This document shows, in pieces, positions 54,066 to 63,736 of a stretch of 64,000 bases of DNA. Each line of letters starts with the position of its first letter. The first letter of the stretch is position 1. The DNA lies in assembly GCA_003331305.1 (NCBI GenBank), contig QOQB01000002.1, forward strand, positions 111,948-175,947, in the 5' to 3' direction. The DNA is from Flavobacteriales bacterium (GTDB taxonomy: Bacteria; Bacteroidota; Bacteroidia; Flavobacteriales; Flavobacteriaceae). The position numbers and the translations under genes were made by a program. The notes under the pieces were generated by a model, which saw only the letters and a program-made list of their open reading frames with translations, was not told the origin of the DNA and did not search any database.

Positions 54066-55520
54066 ATGAAAAATACCCTACTATCCCTTCTTGCTGTCCT
54101 CACTTTAATAGGTTGTGGCAGAAAAAACCAAGGCGAGCTTGTTGGTGTTAAGCAAAAGAAGTTTTACGAAACTAAGCCCCACGGAATGGCACTTATACCT
54201 GGCGGTTCGTTTATTATGGGCTCTTCTGATGAGGATATTATTGCTGCCAACGATAATACGACACGTACAGTTACGCTGCGTTCTTTTTGGATGGACGAAA
54301 CCGAAATAACCAATGCTGAATACCAACAATTTGTAGAGTGGGTAAAAGATTCCATTATTAGAACAGAGCTCGCAAAAGCGGCGTTACTAAACGGTGGCTA
54401 TTTTTCGGTGTCAGAATTTCCAACTTCTGATGAAGAAATAGAAACCAATCCCATTTTGGAGTACCTACCTCTTTATGATATGGACGACTTAGAAGGCGGA
54501 GATGATGATGAGAAAAGTGGGTACCAACAATATCTTGAAGAAAATTTTTCGGATTATGTTTCAAATTATTACGAAACAGAAGATCTGCCCGACGACCAAT
54601 TTCACTACCACTTGCCATTAAACAGCGATGTTGATATTATTAAAGAACGTGAAGATTATCCCGACTTGGAATATGCTCGGGTTTTCGAAGAAACGATTTA
54701 CTTGCCAGAAAGCGAGTGGTTCAATGGCGAACCCGCACTAAATACGACATTATTCAAATATCGATTTGCTAGTGTAGATATGAAAGAAGCAGTTGCTAAT
54801 CCCGATAGCGCACGCTCAAGCTTTGCCAGGTATGAGGTTCATGAGGTATACCCTGATACCACTGTATGGATTAAAGATTTTGATTACAGTTATAATGAGC
54901 CTATGCACAACGATTACTTTTGGCACCGTGCATACGCCAATTATCCCGTAGTTGGTATTAGCTGGCACCAAGCTAGAGCTTTTGCACATTGGCGCACTAA
55001 AATTAGAAATGATTATTTACGTAGTAGAAAAAAGCGTAAATCTACTACAGGTACTTTCAGATTACCGACAGAAGTAGAGTGGGAGTATGCAGCTCGTGGC
55101 GGTTTGGAATCAGCAATTTACCCTTGGGGCGGACCGTATTTGACAGACGATCGAGGGTGCTTCATGGCAAATTTTAAACCCAAGCGTGGAGACTACGCGG
55201 CTGATATGTCGCTGTATACTGTCGAGGCTGATTCATTTGAGCCTAATGATTATGGCTTGTATAATATGTCTGGTAATGTAGCAGAGTGGACAAACTCTAC
55301 ATATACCAAAGACACCTATGAGTTTATGTCAACAGTAAACCCAAATTACGATAGCTTTAATGACACCCAAAAAGTTACAAGAGGTGGATCATGGAAAGAT
55401 GTAGCGTACTATCTACGCGTTGCATCTAGAGACTATGAGTATGCCGATAGCGCACGAAGCTATCTTGGTTTTCGTCTTGTCCGCGATTATTTAGGAACAA
55501 ATGATATTGAACAACAATAA
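54066..55520 (+). CDS. gldK: Gliding motility / type IX secretion lipoprotein GldK
   Basis: 484 residues; lipobox VLTLIGCGRK (Cys17). The FGE-sulfatase (SUMF1-like) domain is clear: PGGSFIMGSSDED, DETEITNAEYQQF, RLPTEVEWEYAARGG, YNMSGNVAEWTNS and a C-terminal VTRGGSWKD. GldK forms the periplasmic ring of the type IX system with GldN, bound to the outer membrane. It is first of gldKLMN; an acidic stretch (about 115-175) interrupts the domain, as in other GldK. Confidence 0.95.
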   Translation: MKNTLLSLLAVLTLIGCGRKNQGELVGVKQKKFYETKPHGMALIPGGSFIMGSSDEDIIAANDNTTRTVTLRSFWMDETEITNAEYQQFVEWVKDSIIRTELAKAALLNGGYFSVSEFPTSDEEIETNPILEYLPLYDMDDLEGGDDDEKSGYQQYLEENFSDYVSNYYETEDLPDDQFHYHLPLNSDVDIIKEREDYPDLEYARVFEETIYLPESEWFNGEPALNTTLFKYRFASVDMKEAVANPDSARSSFARYEVHEVYPDTTVWIKDFDYSYNEPMHNDYFWHRAYANYPVVGISWHQARAFAHWRTKIRNDYLRSRKKRKSTTGTFRLPTEVEWEYAARGGLESAIYPWGGPYLTDDRGCFMANFKPKRGDYAADMSLYTVEADSFEPNDYGLYNMSGNVAEWTNSTYTKDTYEFMSTVNPNYDSFNDTQKVTRGGSWKDVAYYLRVASRDYEYADSARSYLGFRLVRDYLGTNDIEQQ

Positions 55521-55528
55521 TTATTAAT

Positions 55529-56137
55529 ATGAAAAAAAATAAATTCCCCATACCTGAAAATGTATTAGAACTTTTATTTGGCTTAGGAGCAGCTGTTGTT
55601 ATTATAGGTGCCCTACTAAAAATTACGCATAGTGAGTTCATCTTTTCTGGCAATACTTGGTTATCCGCTGGTTTAATCACAGAAGCAATAATTTTCTCTA
55701 TTACTGGACTTAGAGGTTTTATAACATTAAGAGATAGCAGTCCGGTAGTTTCAGACGATGATGTAACGGATTTGTCTGGTGTAGCTCAGGAAGCTCAAGC
55801 GTTGAAGCTAGCTTATCAAAATGCCACATCGCAACTGGAAGCATTAGGGACTAATCTTACAAATGCTGTTAGTGCCACAGGAACTTTAGAAGTCCCGACA
55901 GATTTACCTGAAAATATGTCAAGCTTAAATAGCAATGTTGCCCAAACAAATCAAGCATTAGCGGAACTTGCCGATGCTTATAATGCCACTAAAGAGGCTG
56001 TAGCAACAGAGCCAAAAGCTCACGGACAAGTAGTTGAAAATATGGATGCCCTTCAATCTGAGCTTGCTTCATTAAAGCAAATCATCAATGAACTTAATAC
56101 TAAATACGCTGATATTCTTGGCGCAATGAAAAACTAG
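55529..56137 (+). CDS. gldL: Gliding motility / type IX secretion motor protein GldL
   Basis: 202 residues: two N-terminal TM helices (about residues 11-31 and 40-60) with LELLFGLGAAVVIIGALLKI, then a cytoplasmic Ala/Glu/Asn-rich coiled coil (about 90-200). GldL with GldM forms the proton-driven rotary motor in the inner membrane; the Glu-containing TM helices carry the proton path. It is 8 bp after gldK. Confidence 0.95.
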   Translation: MKKNKFPIPENVLELLFGLGAAVVIIGALLKITHSEFIFSGNTWLSAGLITEAIIFSITGLRGFITLRDSSPVVSDDDVTDLSGVAQEAQALKLAYQNATSQLEALGTNLTNAVSATGTLEVPTDLPENMSSLNSNVAQTNQALAELADAYNATKEAVATEPKAHGQVVENMDALQSELASLKQIINELNTKYADILGAMKN

Positions 56138-56139
56138 TT

Positions 56140-57843
56140 ATGGCTGGAGCAAAGCAAGATACGCGGCAAAAAATGATCAACATGATGTACCTGGTCTTCA
56201 TCGCTATGTTGGCGCTGAATATCAGCAAAGAAGTGTTGGCAACATTGGGTTTAATCAATGATGATATCATACAAGCAACGCAAGATTTGATATCGGATAG
56301 TAACGAAAAATACACCATGTTTAGTAACAACGCTAATAATGAGTATTATAAAGTTGCTGCGGAAACTACACCCAAAATTAAAGAACTTACTGATGATTAT
56401 TATACCTACATCGAATCAATAAAAGAAGGCTTGATTTCGAGTGATGTAAACGGCTACCGTATGGCACGTGTAGATAAATCTACTGGAATTGTGGATACCA
56501 TACCCGATTATCAAACCATGGATAAATCGCAATATTTAGATGAATTGTTCTTTATTGGAGGTCAATACACAGAAAGCGGACAGGAATTTGTAAATAAATT
56601 TTCTTCCTTTCCTGCTGAAATCCAAAACGCTTTAGATGCACTTGTTGCAGCAGATATGGAAAAAGACCCACCTAGCGAAGAAATGCCCGAAGGCGAGTAT
56701 GCCGATTTTGACTTTTCTTTTATCTCAGATCTAAACCAACGATTTGCATATAACGAGAATGTATTAAATAGAGACGGGAAGTACCAACCATATCTCAATT
56801 ACCATTTCGAAGGGTTTCCTTTGATTGCTTCGCTTTCAAAACTCACAAAAATTCAATCAGATATTCGTTTTGTAGAAAACAAAATTCTTGAAAATATTTT
56901 GAGCACTATTAATGCGCACGAAGGCGGATTGAATGTATACCAAACGCTGTTAGAATCCTCCAAGTCCTCTTATTATACCAACGAGCTAGTTGATGCTTCT
57001 GTTGTAATGGGGAAAAAAGATTCAAATTTTAAACCTAGTAGAGTAGAGCTATCTTTAAATAATCGCCCCTTGGTATTGAATCGTGACTTTACTATCGCTG
57101 CGGGAGGTGTTCAACTCAGTAAAAAGTTTTCCTCACCTGGCTCGTATAAGCTTACTGGAAAATTATTTTTTGAGCGAAACAATGAAGAGCAATCTGTTGA
57201 TGTGGCGCAAGTAATTTCGGTAATAGATAAACCAAACGACGCCGTTATTTCTGCAGACCAAATGAAAGTTGTTTATCGTGGGTTGCCAAATGATTTGTCG
57301 ATATCCATACCAGGAATTCCTAACAACAAACTAAGTGCTCGTGCCACAAATGGAAAAATTCAACGTAAGGGGAACAAGTTTTTAGCTATCCCAGATGGAG
57401 ATAAGGTGGGTGAAAGCATGCGGATTTTCGTTTCAGGTGAAATTAATGGTTCAACTATTAATGCACCTGGACAAGATTTTCGCATTAAGCCATTGCCTGC
57501 CGCATTAGGTTCAGTAGACCTTGGTAGTAAATTGGGTAAATTCAACAGTGGAGAAATCATTCGTGAGTATGTTCCTGCAGGGACAATCGCTGCAAAGTTT
57601 CCTGACGACTTTGATTATAATCTCAACGTTACCGTTAAGAGTTTTAATATAAAAGTTGGTAGCCGCGCAGCCATTCCTGTTCGTTCGAATCGTATAAAAG
57701 ATTCTCGGGTCATTCGTTCGTATTTACAGAACGCGTCAAAAGGCGATATTATATTTATTTATAATATTGAAGCTGAAGTACGCACCGAAAACCAAGTTAT
57801 AGATGATATTAAAGTAACTGACTTTGCCTTAACAATTAAGTAA
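56140..57843 (+). CDS. gldM: Gliding motility / type IX secretion motor protein GldM
   Basis: 567 residues. The N-terminal QKMINMMYLVFIAMLALNISKEVL is the TM helix that inserts in the GldL ring. The periplasmic part has a helical domain followed by beta-rich domains ending in a KVTDFALTIK strand. It carries torque to GldK/GldN at the outer membrane. Slightly longer than the ~515 residues I recall for F. johnsoniae. The stop overlaps the gldN start (TAATG). Confidence 0.95.
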   Translation: MAGAKQDTRQKMINMMYLVFIAMLALNISKEVLATLGLINDDIIQATQDLISDSNEKYTMFSNNANNEYYKVAAETTPKIKELTDDYYTYIESIKEGLISSDVNGYRMARVDKSTGIVDTIPDYQTMDKSQYLDELFFIGGQYTESGQEFVNKFSSFPAEIQNALDALVAADMEKDPPSEEMPEGEYADFDFSFISDLNQRFAYNENVLNRDGKYQPYLNYHFEGFPLIASLSKLTKIQSDIRFVENKILENILSTINAHEGGLNVYQTLLESSKSSYYTNELVDASVVMGKKDSNFKPSRVELSLNNRPLVLNRDFTIAAGGVQLSKKFSSPGSYKLTGKLFFERNNEEQSVDVAQVISVIDKPNDAVISADQMKVVYRGLPNDLSISIPGIPNNKLSARATNGKIQRKGNKFLAIPDGDKVGESMRIFVSGEINGSTINAPGQDFRIKPLPAALGSVDLGSKLGKFNSGEIIREYVPAGTIAAKFPDDFDYNLNVTVKSFNIKVGSRAAIPVRSNRIKDSRVIRSYLQNASKGDIIFIYNIEAEVRTENQVIDDIKVTDFALTIK

Positions 57844-58670
57844 TGAAAATGTATTTTGTATTGATTGTAATGTTGTTTGGATGTAGTATGTTGAGTGCTC
57901 AAATAAATGTACTGAACGCAGATCAACCCGATGAAATTGGTGTATTATCAGAAGAACAACAAGAAGCACTGAGTGATCAGAAATATCTTGAGTACTCATA
58001 TATTGATGAAAAAGATATTATGTGGAGTAAGATTGTATATGAGGAAATCGACCTATCTGAAAAATTTAATCATCCTTTGTTTTTTCCGAAAGACGGACTT
58101 TATAACAGTGAAAGAAAATCGCTCTGGCGAACCATTCGAGAAGCCATTATTTCTGGTAAGGTTAAAAATATTTATAACGATGCAAATCCAAACTTTACCG
58201 AAAAGTTTGACCGTGAGATTTATTTAAAAAGACTTGAAAATAGTGATGGGCCAGAAGTAGTGCCATTAAAATCAATGGATATTGTTTCATACAAAATCAA
58301 AGGAATTTGGTATGTAGATAAGCGAATTGGTGAAATGCGATATCGGTTGCTAGGAATCATGCCGAAAGGGAAGGATATGAACAATCTTGCCAATGATGAA
58401 CCTGTTGATTTGTTTTGGCTGTGGTTTAAAGATTTACGCCCTTTTCTTCATAAACAACTTGTTTTTGATAATAAGAATAACGCAAGTCGTATAACTTTTG
58501 ATCAACTTCTTACGTCAAGACGATTTACGTCAAGAATTTACGCCATTGATAATGTTTTTAATGATCGCGCGGTCGACCAATATGTAGATGATCCTTTTAT
58601 GCAGTTGATTGAGTCCGAGCGCTTGAAGACCGTTATTCGAGATTTTGAGCAAGACCTTTGGGCAAATTAA
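57843..58670 (+). CDS. gldN: Gliding motility / type IX secretion protein GldN
   Basis: 275 residues with a signal peptide (MLFGCSMLSAQ). The conserved core EKDIMWSKIVYEEIDLSEKFNHPLFFP (in pieces) and GIWYVDKRIGEMRYRLLGIMP identify GldN/PorN. It joins GldK in the periplasmic ring. Last gene of gldKLMN, closed by the terminator at 58678. Confidence 0.95.
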   Translation: MKMYFVLIVMLFGCSMLSAQINVLNADQPDEIGVLSEEQQEALSDQKYLEYSYIDEKDIMWSKIVYEEIDLSEKFNHPLFFPKDGLYNSERKSLWRTIREAIISGKVKNIYNDANPNFTEKFDREIYLKRLENSDGPEVVPLKSMDIVSYKIKGIWYVDKRIGEMRYRLLGIMPKGKDMNNLANDEPVDLFWLWFKDLRPFLHKQLVFDNKNNASRITFDQLLTSRRFTSRIYAIDNVFNDRAVDQYVDDPFMQLIESERLKTVIRDFEQDLWAN

Positions 58671-58677
58671 AAATTCA

Positions 58678-58703
58678 AACCCGCTTCTGTAGTGGGTTTT
58701 TTT
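58678..58703 (+). terminator. Terminator of gldKLMN
   Basis: AACCCGCT-TCTGT-AGTGGGTT (one G-T pair) followed by seven T. The T-run touches the ATG of the FAD oxidoreductase at 58704. Confidence 0.85.
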
Positions 58704-59741
58704 ATGCGACGTGATGTACTTATTGTGGGTTTTGGGCTTGCTGGATGGGCGCTAACCGAATCATTAAAAACGCATGGTATTTCGTTTGTTGTTTTTGACC
58801 CGCTAAAAAATTATAGTTCTAAAAGTGCTACCGGTATTTTTAACCCCATTGTATTAAAGCGATTTCGTTCTGTGTGGAATGCTGACGCTATAATGGAGCA
58901 ATCGATTCCGTATTATGCTCAATCCAAATATAAAGAGGCATTCCATCCCACATCCATCTATCGTGTCTTAGCATCAGTTTCTGAACAGAATGACTGGGCA
59001 GTTGCTTCTGACAAGCCTGATTTGAGTCGCTATTTGAGTCCAAAAATCTTTCACAACCCAAACGCTAATATACTTACGCCATTTGGTATGGGTGTTGTGG
59101 AACACACAGGATGGATTGACACCAACAAACTACTCACTATTGCTTATCGAGAACTCAATCATCAGGGCTGTTTTGCAGAGGAGGTTTTTGATTACAATGC
59201 ACTTGAGGTATCCAAAGAGAAAGTTAAATATAAAAACATTGAAGCAAATCATGTGATTTTTGCTGAGGGGGTGGGAATAAAAAAAAACCCATGGTTCTCT
59301 AACCTGCCAATTGTTCCAAACAAAGGAGAGTGGTTGATTGTATCATGTAAAGGACTCGAATTAAAAAAGATATTAAAAAGCAGCGTTTTTGTGGTTCCGC
59401 TTGGCGAAGACAAATATCGAATTGGCGCTACGTATTCGCGTGAGTTTAAAAACAACTTACCTACAGAAAAAGGAAAAGCTTGGTTAATAGCACAATTTGA
59501 AAAACTTACACCTTTGCGTTATGAGCTTGTAGCCCATAGTGCTGGTTTTCGTCCTACTGTTCCAGACAGGAAACCTGTTATCGGATCACACCCCGAACAT
59601 AAAAATTTGTGGTGTGTTAATGGACTTGGCTCTAGAGGAGTATTGTGGGGGCCTTACCTTGCCAAGAGCCTTGTGGAAGCACTAAAGAACACACAAATGG
59701 TTGCTCCCGCGCTGGATTTAACACGATTTGGGTCACCTTGA
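58704..59741 (+). CDS. FAD-dependent oxidoreductase (DAO family)
   Basis: 345 residues from the ATG at 58704. A GTG at 58692 would extend the frame by four residues but lies inside the terminator stem, so is rejected. The N-terminal Rossmann motif is VLIVGFGLAGWALTE. The C-terminal GFRPTVPDRKPVIGSHP and VNGLGSRGVLWGPYLA match the DAO/MnmC-like group of flavin amine oxidases. The substrate is not evident. Common immediately downstream of gldN in flavobacteria. Confidence 0.85.
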   Translation: MRRDVLIVGFGLAGWALTESLKTHGISFVVFDPLKNYSSKSATGIFNPIVLKRFRSVWNADAIMEQSIPYYAQSKYKEAFHPTSIYRVLASVSEQNDWAVASDKPDLSRYLSPKIFHNPNANILTPFGMGVVEHTGWIDTNKLLTIAYRELNHQGCFAEEVFDYNALEVSKEKVKYKNIEANHVIFAEGVGIKKNPWFSNLPIVPNKGEWLIVSCKGLELKKILKSSVFVVPLGEDKYRIGATYSREFKNNLPTEKGKAWLIAQFEKLTPLRYELVAHSAGFRPTVPDRKPVIGSHPEHKNLWCVNGLGSRGVLWGPYLAKSLVEALKNTQMVAPALDLTRFGSP

Positions 59742-59999
59742 CGATGTAAAAACAACGATTTGTTTATAATGTTTAGTTTTTTCTAAAATGCGCTCTTTTT
59801 GCTCTTTAAAATCTACACAAAAATATAAATCATAACTTATTGATTATCAAAATAATACAAAAAATCATCGAAGACTGAGGTTGTTTTTAAGATTTAAGCG
59901 CCATAAAATTTCAGAATTTGTGAATAAGTAGTCCAATTTTATGCGATTTACAGGTCGAATACGCTCTTTTTTTATTAACTTTAGAAAAATTAATTAAAT

Positions 60000-60194
60000 A
60001 TGGCTTACTCATTTCAAAACAGCAAAGGTAAAACGTATTACCTTCATACAAAAGATGTTACACTAAAGGGAGGAAGAAACCAAACGATTTATTACTTCGC
60101 TAAAGATCAGCGTGATAATGCTTGCGATTTACCTGCAGGTAAAAAAGTAGTAGAAAACGAACGTACTGGACTTCCTTTTGTAAAGTCTGCTTAA
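60000..60194 (+). CDS. Small conserved protein (64 residues)
   Basis: Compact and hydrophilic with no signal peptide. TYYLHTKDVTLKGG and a C-terminal DLPAGKKVVENERTGLPF look like a conserved motif that recurs in small bacterial proteins, without known function. It stands alone behind a 258-bp AT-rich region with TAACTTTA about 20 bp before the ATG, and has its own strong terminator, so it is probably a well-expressed single gene. Confidence 0.75.
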   Translation: MAYSFQNSKGKTYYLHTKDVTLKGGRNQTIYYFAKDQRDNACDLPAGKKVVENERTGLPFVKSA

Positions 60195-60224
60195 TATAAA
60201 TTAAGCACTTATAATAGTACAATT

Positions 60225-60249
60225 CCCCGTCATACTGACGGGGTTTTTT
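60225..60249 (+). terminator. Terminator of the small conserved gene
   Basis: CCCCGTCA-TAC-TGACGGGG, a perfect 8-bp stem, followed by six T, 30 bp after the stop codon. Confidence 0.9.
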
Positions 60250-60317
60250 ATTTACACATGCTTTGGCTTATTACCTGTACTTAATTCAAATTTGTAAACC
60301 CCTTGCAATTAAAGGTA

Positions 60318-60800
60318 TCACCTTTGGCATCTCCAGCAACCAAATCTACTATTAAATACAGATTTGAACGTATATGAAATGCTAAGCTCGTGCACTCCGT
60401 TTGTCCCTTTTAGACCACTTAAGCTAATATCATATGAATAGCCTACCTTTATGTTATCCCACACAAATCCTGTTATGATATTTAAAGCGTTTATAGTGAT
60501 GGATTCCTCACTTATAGTTTCATTAATTGTTTCATTTTTGACCTCAAGCTTGTATTGGCTGGGGGTCGTAAAAATTGTTCTAAGCATTTCGTCTGGAATA
60601 GCTACGTAGTTTCCACTGGAGTCTAATTCAAACCACTGGTAGGATATGGTGTCTGTTGGATTATATGAAACGGAAACTTCAATATATACTTGACAGGAAT
60701 TGATAACTACTTGAGTTATTTCAAATGTATTTTGAGAGTAAGCTGTTTTTGGGCACAAAAAAAACAGCAAAAAAAGTAAAAAAGCTTTGGGACAATTCAT
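60318..60800 (-). pseudogene. Chimeric remnant: secreted N-terminus fused to PorP/SprF C-terminus
   Basis: 160 residues. A signal peptide (LLFLLFFLCPKTAYSQ) and a beta-rich segment (INSCQVYIEVSVSYNPTDT) resemble the start of a large secreted adhesin. From about residue 108 the sequence is NIITGFVWDNIKVGYSYD, then ISLSGLKGTNGVHELSISY, the last strands of a PorP/SprF-family outer-membrane protein of the type IX system. Adhesin and SprF genes are often adjacent in flavobacteria. An in-frame deletion joining the two is the simplest explanation. The protein might still be made, but the barrel is missing. Confidence 0.55.
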
Positions 60801-61043
60801 TACTTAAAATCTGCTTTAAGTTATGTTTTTTTCTATTGTAATTATGAGTCATTATTTTGAAGATTTTTGCTTTGCACTGCAGCAGTTACTAGTTGTAAAG
60901 CATAACGAGTCTATCGCTTTTGAGTAATTCGATCGCTCAATGAATTTTACAATTTGTTCCTGACTTAATTAGGATAAAAGCGAATCCAATAAGCTTCTAA
61001 ATAGTATTTTTTGGAAGCATGGCAGTCTACTAATTTTAGTTTA

Positions 61044-62612
61044 TTAAGATTTCATGGGGGAGTAAGCTCTCTTTTTTCGTCTTAACAGATTTTGTTTTGG
61101 CTCGTCCCATGGTTGTACATTGTCTATTTGTTTTCCTAGTTCACTAGGATATTTTTGGGCAGACAACACTCTTGAAGTCATAACTAACTTAAGTGAATCA
61201 AGCACACGAAGATAACTTTGATTATGGGCAATATTATTCAATTCATGTGGATCTTGCTTTAAGTCATATAACTCAAACTCAAAACTCCCGTTGTATTTCC
61301 ACCGGTTTAAGCGATATTTTTTTGTTCTAATGGAGTATCCTTGCGCTAACCCAGACGGTGTATACACCAAAAGTTCAGTCAAAGCACTATTTCTAACGGG
61401 TTCTTGTGAGCCCCTTAAATACGGTACTAAGCTTTTTCCTTGAACAAATTTGGGTGCTTTCATGTCAAGCATTTCCATGATGGTGGGGTATAAATCTACA
61501 AGCTCTACAGGTTCGTTAACAGCCTTTATGTTTTTTTTAATCCTTGGGTCAAAAATGATTAATGGCACTCTTGTGGCGGGCTCAAATAGTGTATTTTTTT
61601 GCCAATGCCCATGCTCCCCAAGGTGAAACCCATGGTCTGAGGTAAAGACTACAATTGTATTCTTATCCAAGCCTGTTTCTTTTAATTTGTTTAGAACCCG
61701 CCCAATTTGTGCGTCCGCAAAACTTACCGTTGCATAATAGGCTTGTTTTATTTCTTTTGCCAATGCAGGGTTTAAATCAATTTGTTCTTTTTTTCTACGA
61801 ACCGAAATTGCTGCCGGCTTAGGTATGGTCTGTAAATACGCATCAGAGCTTTCCGGGACAGAAAAGTCATCTAGTGCATGTATGTTGTAGTATTTTTTAG
61901 GCGCAACAAAAGGGACATGGGGTCTGTATAATCCAAATGCCAAAAAGAAATTTTCACCATTAGTAGCAAATTCGTCTAATACATCCATAGTCTGAGTTGC
62001 GCCAATTCCGTCAGTTTGCTCCTCGTCTTTACCATCAGCCTTAAGCCAACTCAATACGCCTCCATTAAAGGTTGGCTTTAAGAAAGATATCTTATGTTCA
62101 TCTAGCTTATCTCTTCCGTAAGGATTGAATGTCCTATCCCAACTGAAAGAATCGTCATAACCAGATGTTCCAATATCTCTTGGGTTGTGAGAATGAAATA
62201 TTTTACCCACTCTTACGGAGTGGTAATTTTCCATTCTGAATTTTTGTCCTAAAGTAATCACGTCAGGGATGGTTTGCCTTACATAAAGCCTTAACTCTTT
62301 AGATTTGGTTTGGTCTGGGTATAGCCCTGTCATAATAGATACTCTAGAAGGGCCACAAAGCGGATATTGAACGTGCGCATTGGTAAAAAGCACACCTTCT
62401 TTAGCAAGCCTATCAATATTAGGTGTACGTGAAAGTGTATCTCCATATGCGCCTATGGCGCAGTTTAGGTCATCTGTTATGATAAATAGCACGTTCAACT
62501 TATCAGGATATTCTGTCAGTTTAGAACCTAGAAGGAGTGTTGTTAATGATAAAAGAAACAATACTTTAATGCATCTTTTGAGGCTATAAACTCTAAATTT
62601 CAAGTAAACCAT
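61044..62612 (-). CDS. Secreted sulfatase (iduronate-2-sulfatase-like)
   Basis: 522 residues with an N-terminal signal (about residues 14-30). The metal-binding start is VLFIITDDLNCAIGAYGD. The formylglycine site LCGPSRVSIMTG fits Cys-x-Pro-Ser-Arg, so it needs an FGE-type maturase or anSME not seen here. TSDHGFHLGEHGHWQKNTLFE completes the alkaline-phosphatase-fold site. Likely removes sulfate from marine polysaccharides. Divergent from the second secreted esterase, 172 bp apart. Confidence 0.9.
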   Translation of the reverse strand: MVYLKFRVYSLKRCIKVLFLLSLTTLLLGSKLTEYPDKLNVLFIITDDLNCAIGAYGDTLSRTPNIDRLAKEGVLFTNAHVQYPLCGPSRVSIMTGLYPDQTKSKELRLYVRQTIPDVITLGQKFRMENYHSVRVGKIFHSHNPRDIGTSGYDDSFSWDRTFNPYGRDKLDEHKISFLKPTFNGGVLSWLKADGKDEEQTDGIGATQTMDVLDEFATNGENFFLAFGLYRPHVPFVAPKKYYNIHALDDFSVPESSDAYLQTIPKPAAISVRRKKEQIDLNPALAKEIKQAYYATVSFADAQIGRVLNKLKETGLDKNTIVVFTSDHGFHLGEHGHWQKNTLFEPATRVPLIIFDPRIKKNIKAVNEPVELVDLYPTIMEMLDMKAPKFVQGKSLVPYLRGSQEPVRNSALTELLVYTPSGLAQGYSIRTKKYRLNRWKYNGSFEFELYDLKQDPHELNNIAHNQSYLRVLDSLKLVMTSRVLSAQKYPSELGKQIDNVQPWDEPKQNLLRRKKRAYSPMKS

Positions 62613-62784
62613 AAGGAATTTTAAATCGTAAACTCAATCTCAAGTGAGCGCTTTTAATTTTATAAGTCTTAATTTAGATGAAAGACTAAATGAAACGCCA
62701 TTACGCTATGTAATGTAGTAAATATAAAGGTATAAGAAATTTTACAATTTTGCGCTTAGCCATCAACTAAACAACCATACAACT

Positions 62785-63693
62785 ATGTATTTGACTCTTA
62801 AAACTAGATTAAAGCTTGTTGTTTTGATAGTGTTACTTTCTTTTTTCAGCTTTGGGCAAAATAATCGGATTTACCCACCTGTTATTGATGACGCAGATGT
62901 GTACACCTATAAGAAGGTTAAAGAGGTGGATTTAAAGCTATGGGTTTATCTCCCTAAGAAAAAGCAAATAAAATCTACCCCTGTAATTGTGTTCTTTTTT
63001 GGTGGCGGGTTTAGATCTGGCTCTCCTCAACAATTTACTTTTCAGTCAAAATATTTTTCATCTAGAGGAATAGCAAGCGTGGTTGTTGACTACCGGGTGT
63101 CAAGTCGTCATGGAGTAAAGCCAATTGAATGTGTTGCAGATGCAAAAGATGCAATTCGATGGATTCGAGACCACGCTAAAAAGTTAAACATAAATCCAAG
63201 TAAAATTATTACAAGTGGCGGATCGGCTGGAGGGTATCTTGCCGCAGCCACATTTTTTATGACCACACCACAAAATAAAAATATAAAACTTACAGATGAA
63301 AGACCAAATGCACTCGTCCTTTTCAACCCAGGGGGGATGGATTTGTCGCAGGTGAGTCCAGAAAAGTTTTTTAATCGTTTTGGGGCAAAAAAAGAAGAAG
63401 CTAATATTATAGCATTGGTTCAAAAAAATGCTCCTCCTACATTGATATTGCACGGGGATAACGATAAAATAGTAAATGTTAACACAGTTAGAAATTTCAC
63501 AAGAAAAATGAAAGCCTTCGGTAACAATTGTACTTTAATTGAGTACAAAAATCAACCACATGGTTTTTTTAATTATGGGCGTGGAAATAATGAGAATTAT
63601 CACCACACCATGTCAGCAATAGACTCATTTTTAAAAAAGATAGACTTTTTAAGCCCATTTCCCGAAACCTACAGAAGAAGAAATGAACAGTGA
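62785..63693 (+). CDS. Secreted alpha/beta-hydrolase (BD-FAE/esterase type)
   Basis: 302 residues; signal peptide ending LLSFFSFGQN. The oxyanion loop FFFGGGFRSGSP, nucleophile ITSGGSAGGYLAA, acid in ILHGDNDKIV and base in NQPHGFFNYG give a complete triad. Same architecture as the esterase at 6308. Its divergent neighbour is a sulfatase, so it may remove acyl groups from a sulfated glycan. Confidence 0.85.
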   Translation: MYLTLKTRLKLVVLIVLLSFFSFGQNNRIYPPVIDDADVYTYKKVKEVDLKLWVYLPKKKQIKSTPVIVFFFGGGFRSGSPQQFTFQSKYFSSRGIASVVVDYRVSSRHGVKPIECVADAKDAIRWIRDHAKKLNINPSKIITSGGSAGGYLAAATFFMTTPQNKNIKLTDERPNALVLFNPGGMDLSQVSPEKFFNRFGAKKEEANIIALVQKNAPPTLILHGDNDKIVNVNTVRNFTRKMKAFGNNCTLIEYKNQPHGFFNYGRGNNENYHHTMSAIDSFLKKIDFLSPFPETYRRRNEQ

Positions 63694-63736
63694 TATGTGC
63701 TGCTCGTGACGTGTTTTATAAATATCTAAGATTCCA

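Noticed and set aside
58692..58704. GTG start for the FAD oxidoreductase
   Set aside because: It lies inside the gldKLMN terminator stem; the ATG at 58704 gives the normal Rossmann start.
60802..60821. ACTTAAA/TTTAAGT inverted repeat near the chimeric remnant
   Set aside because: Short and AT-only apart from two bases; no T-run for termination and no promoter geometry.
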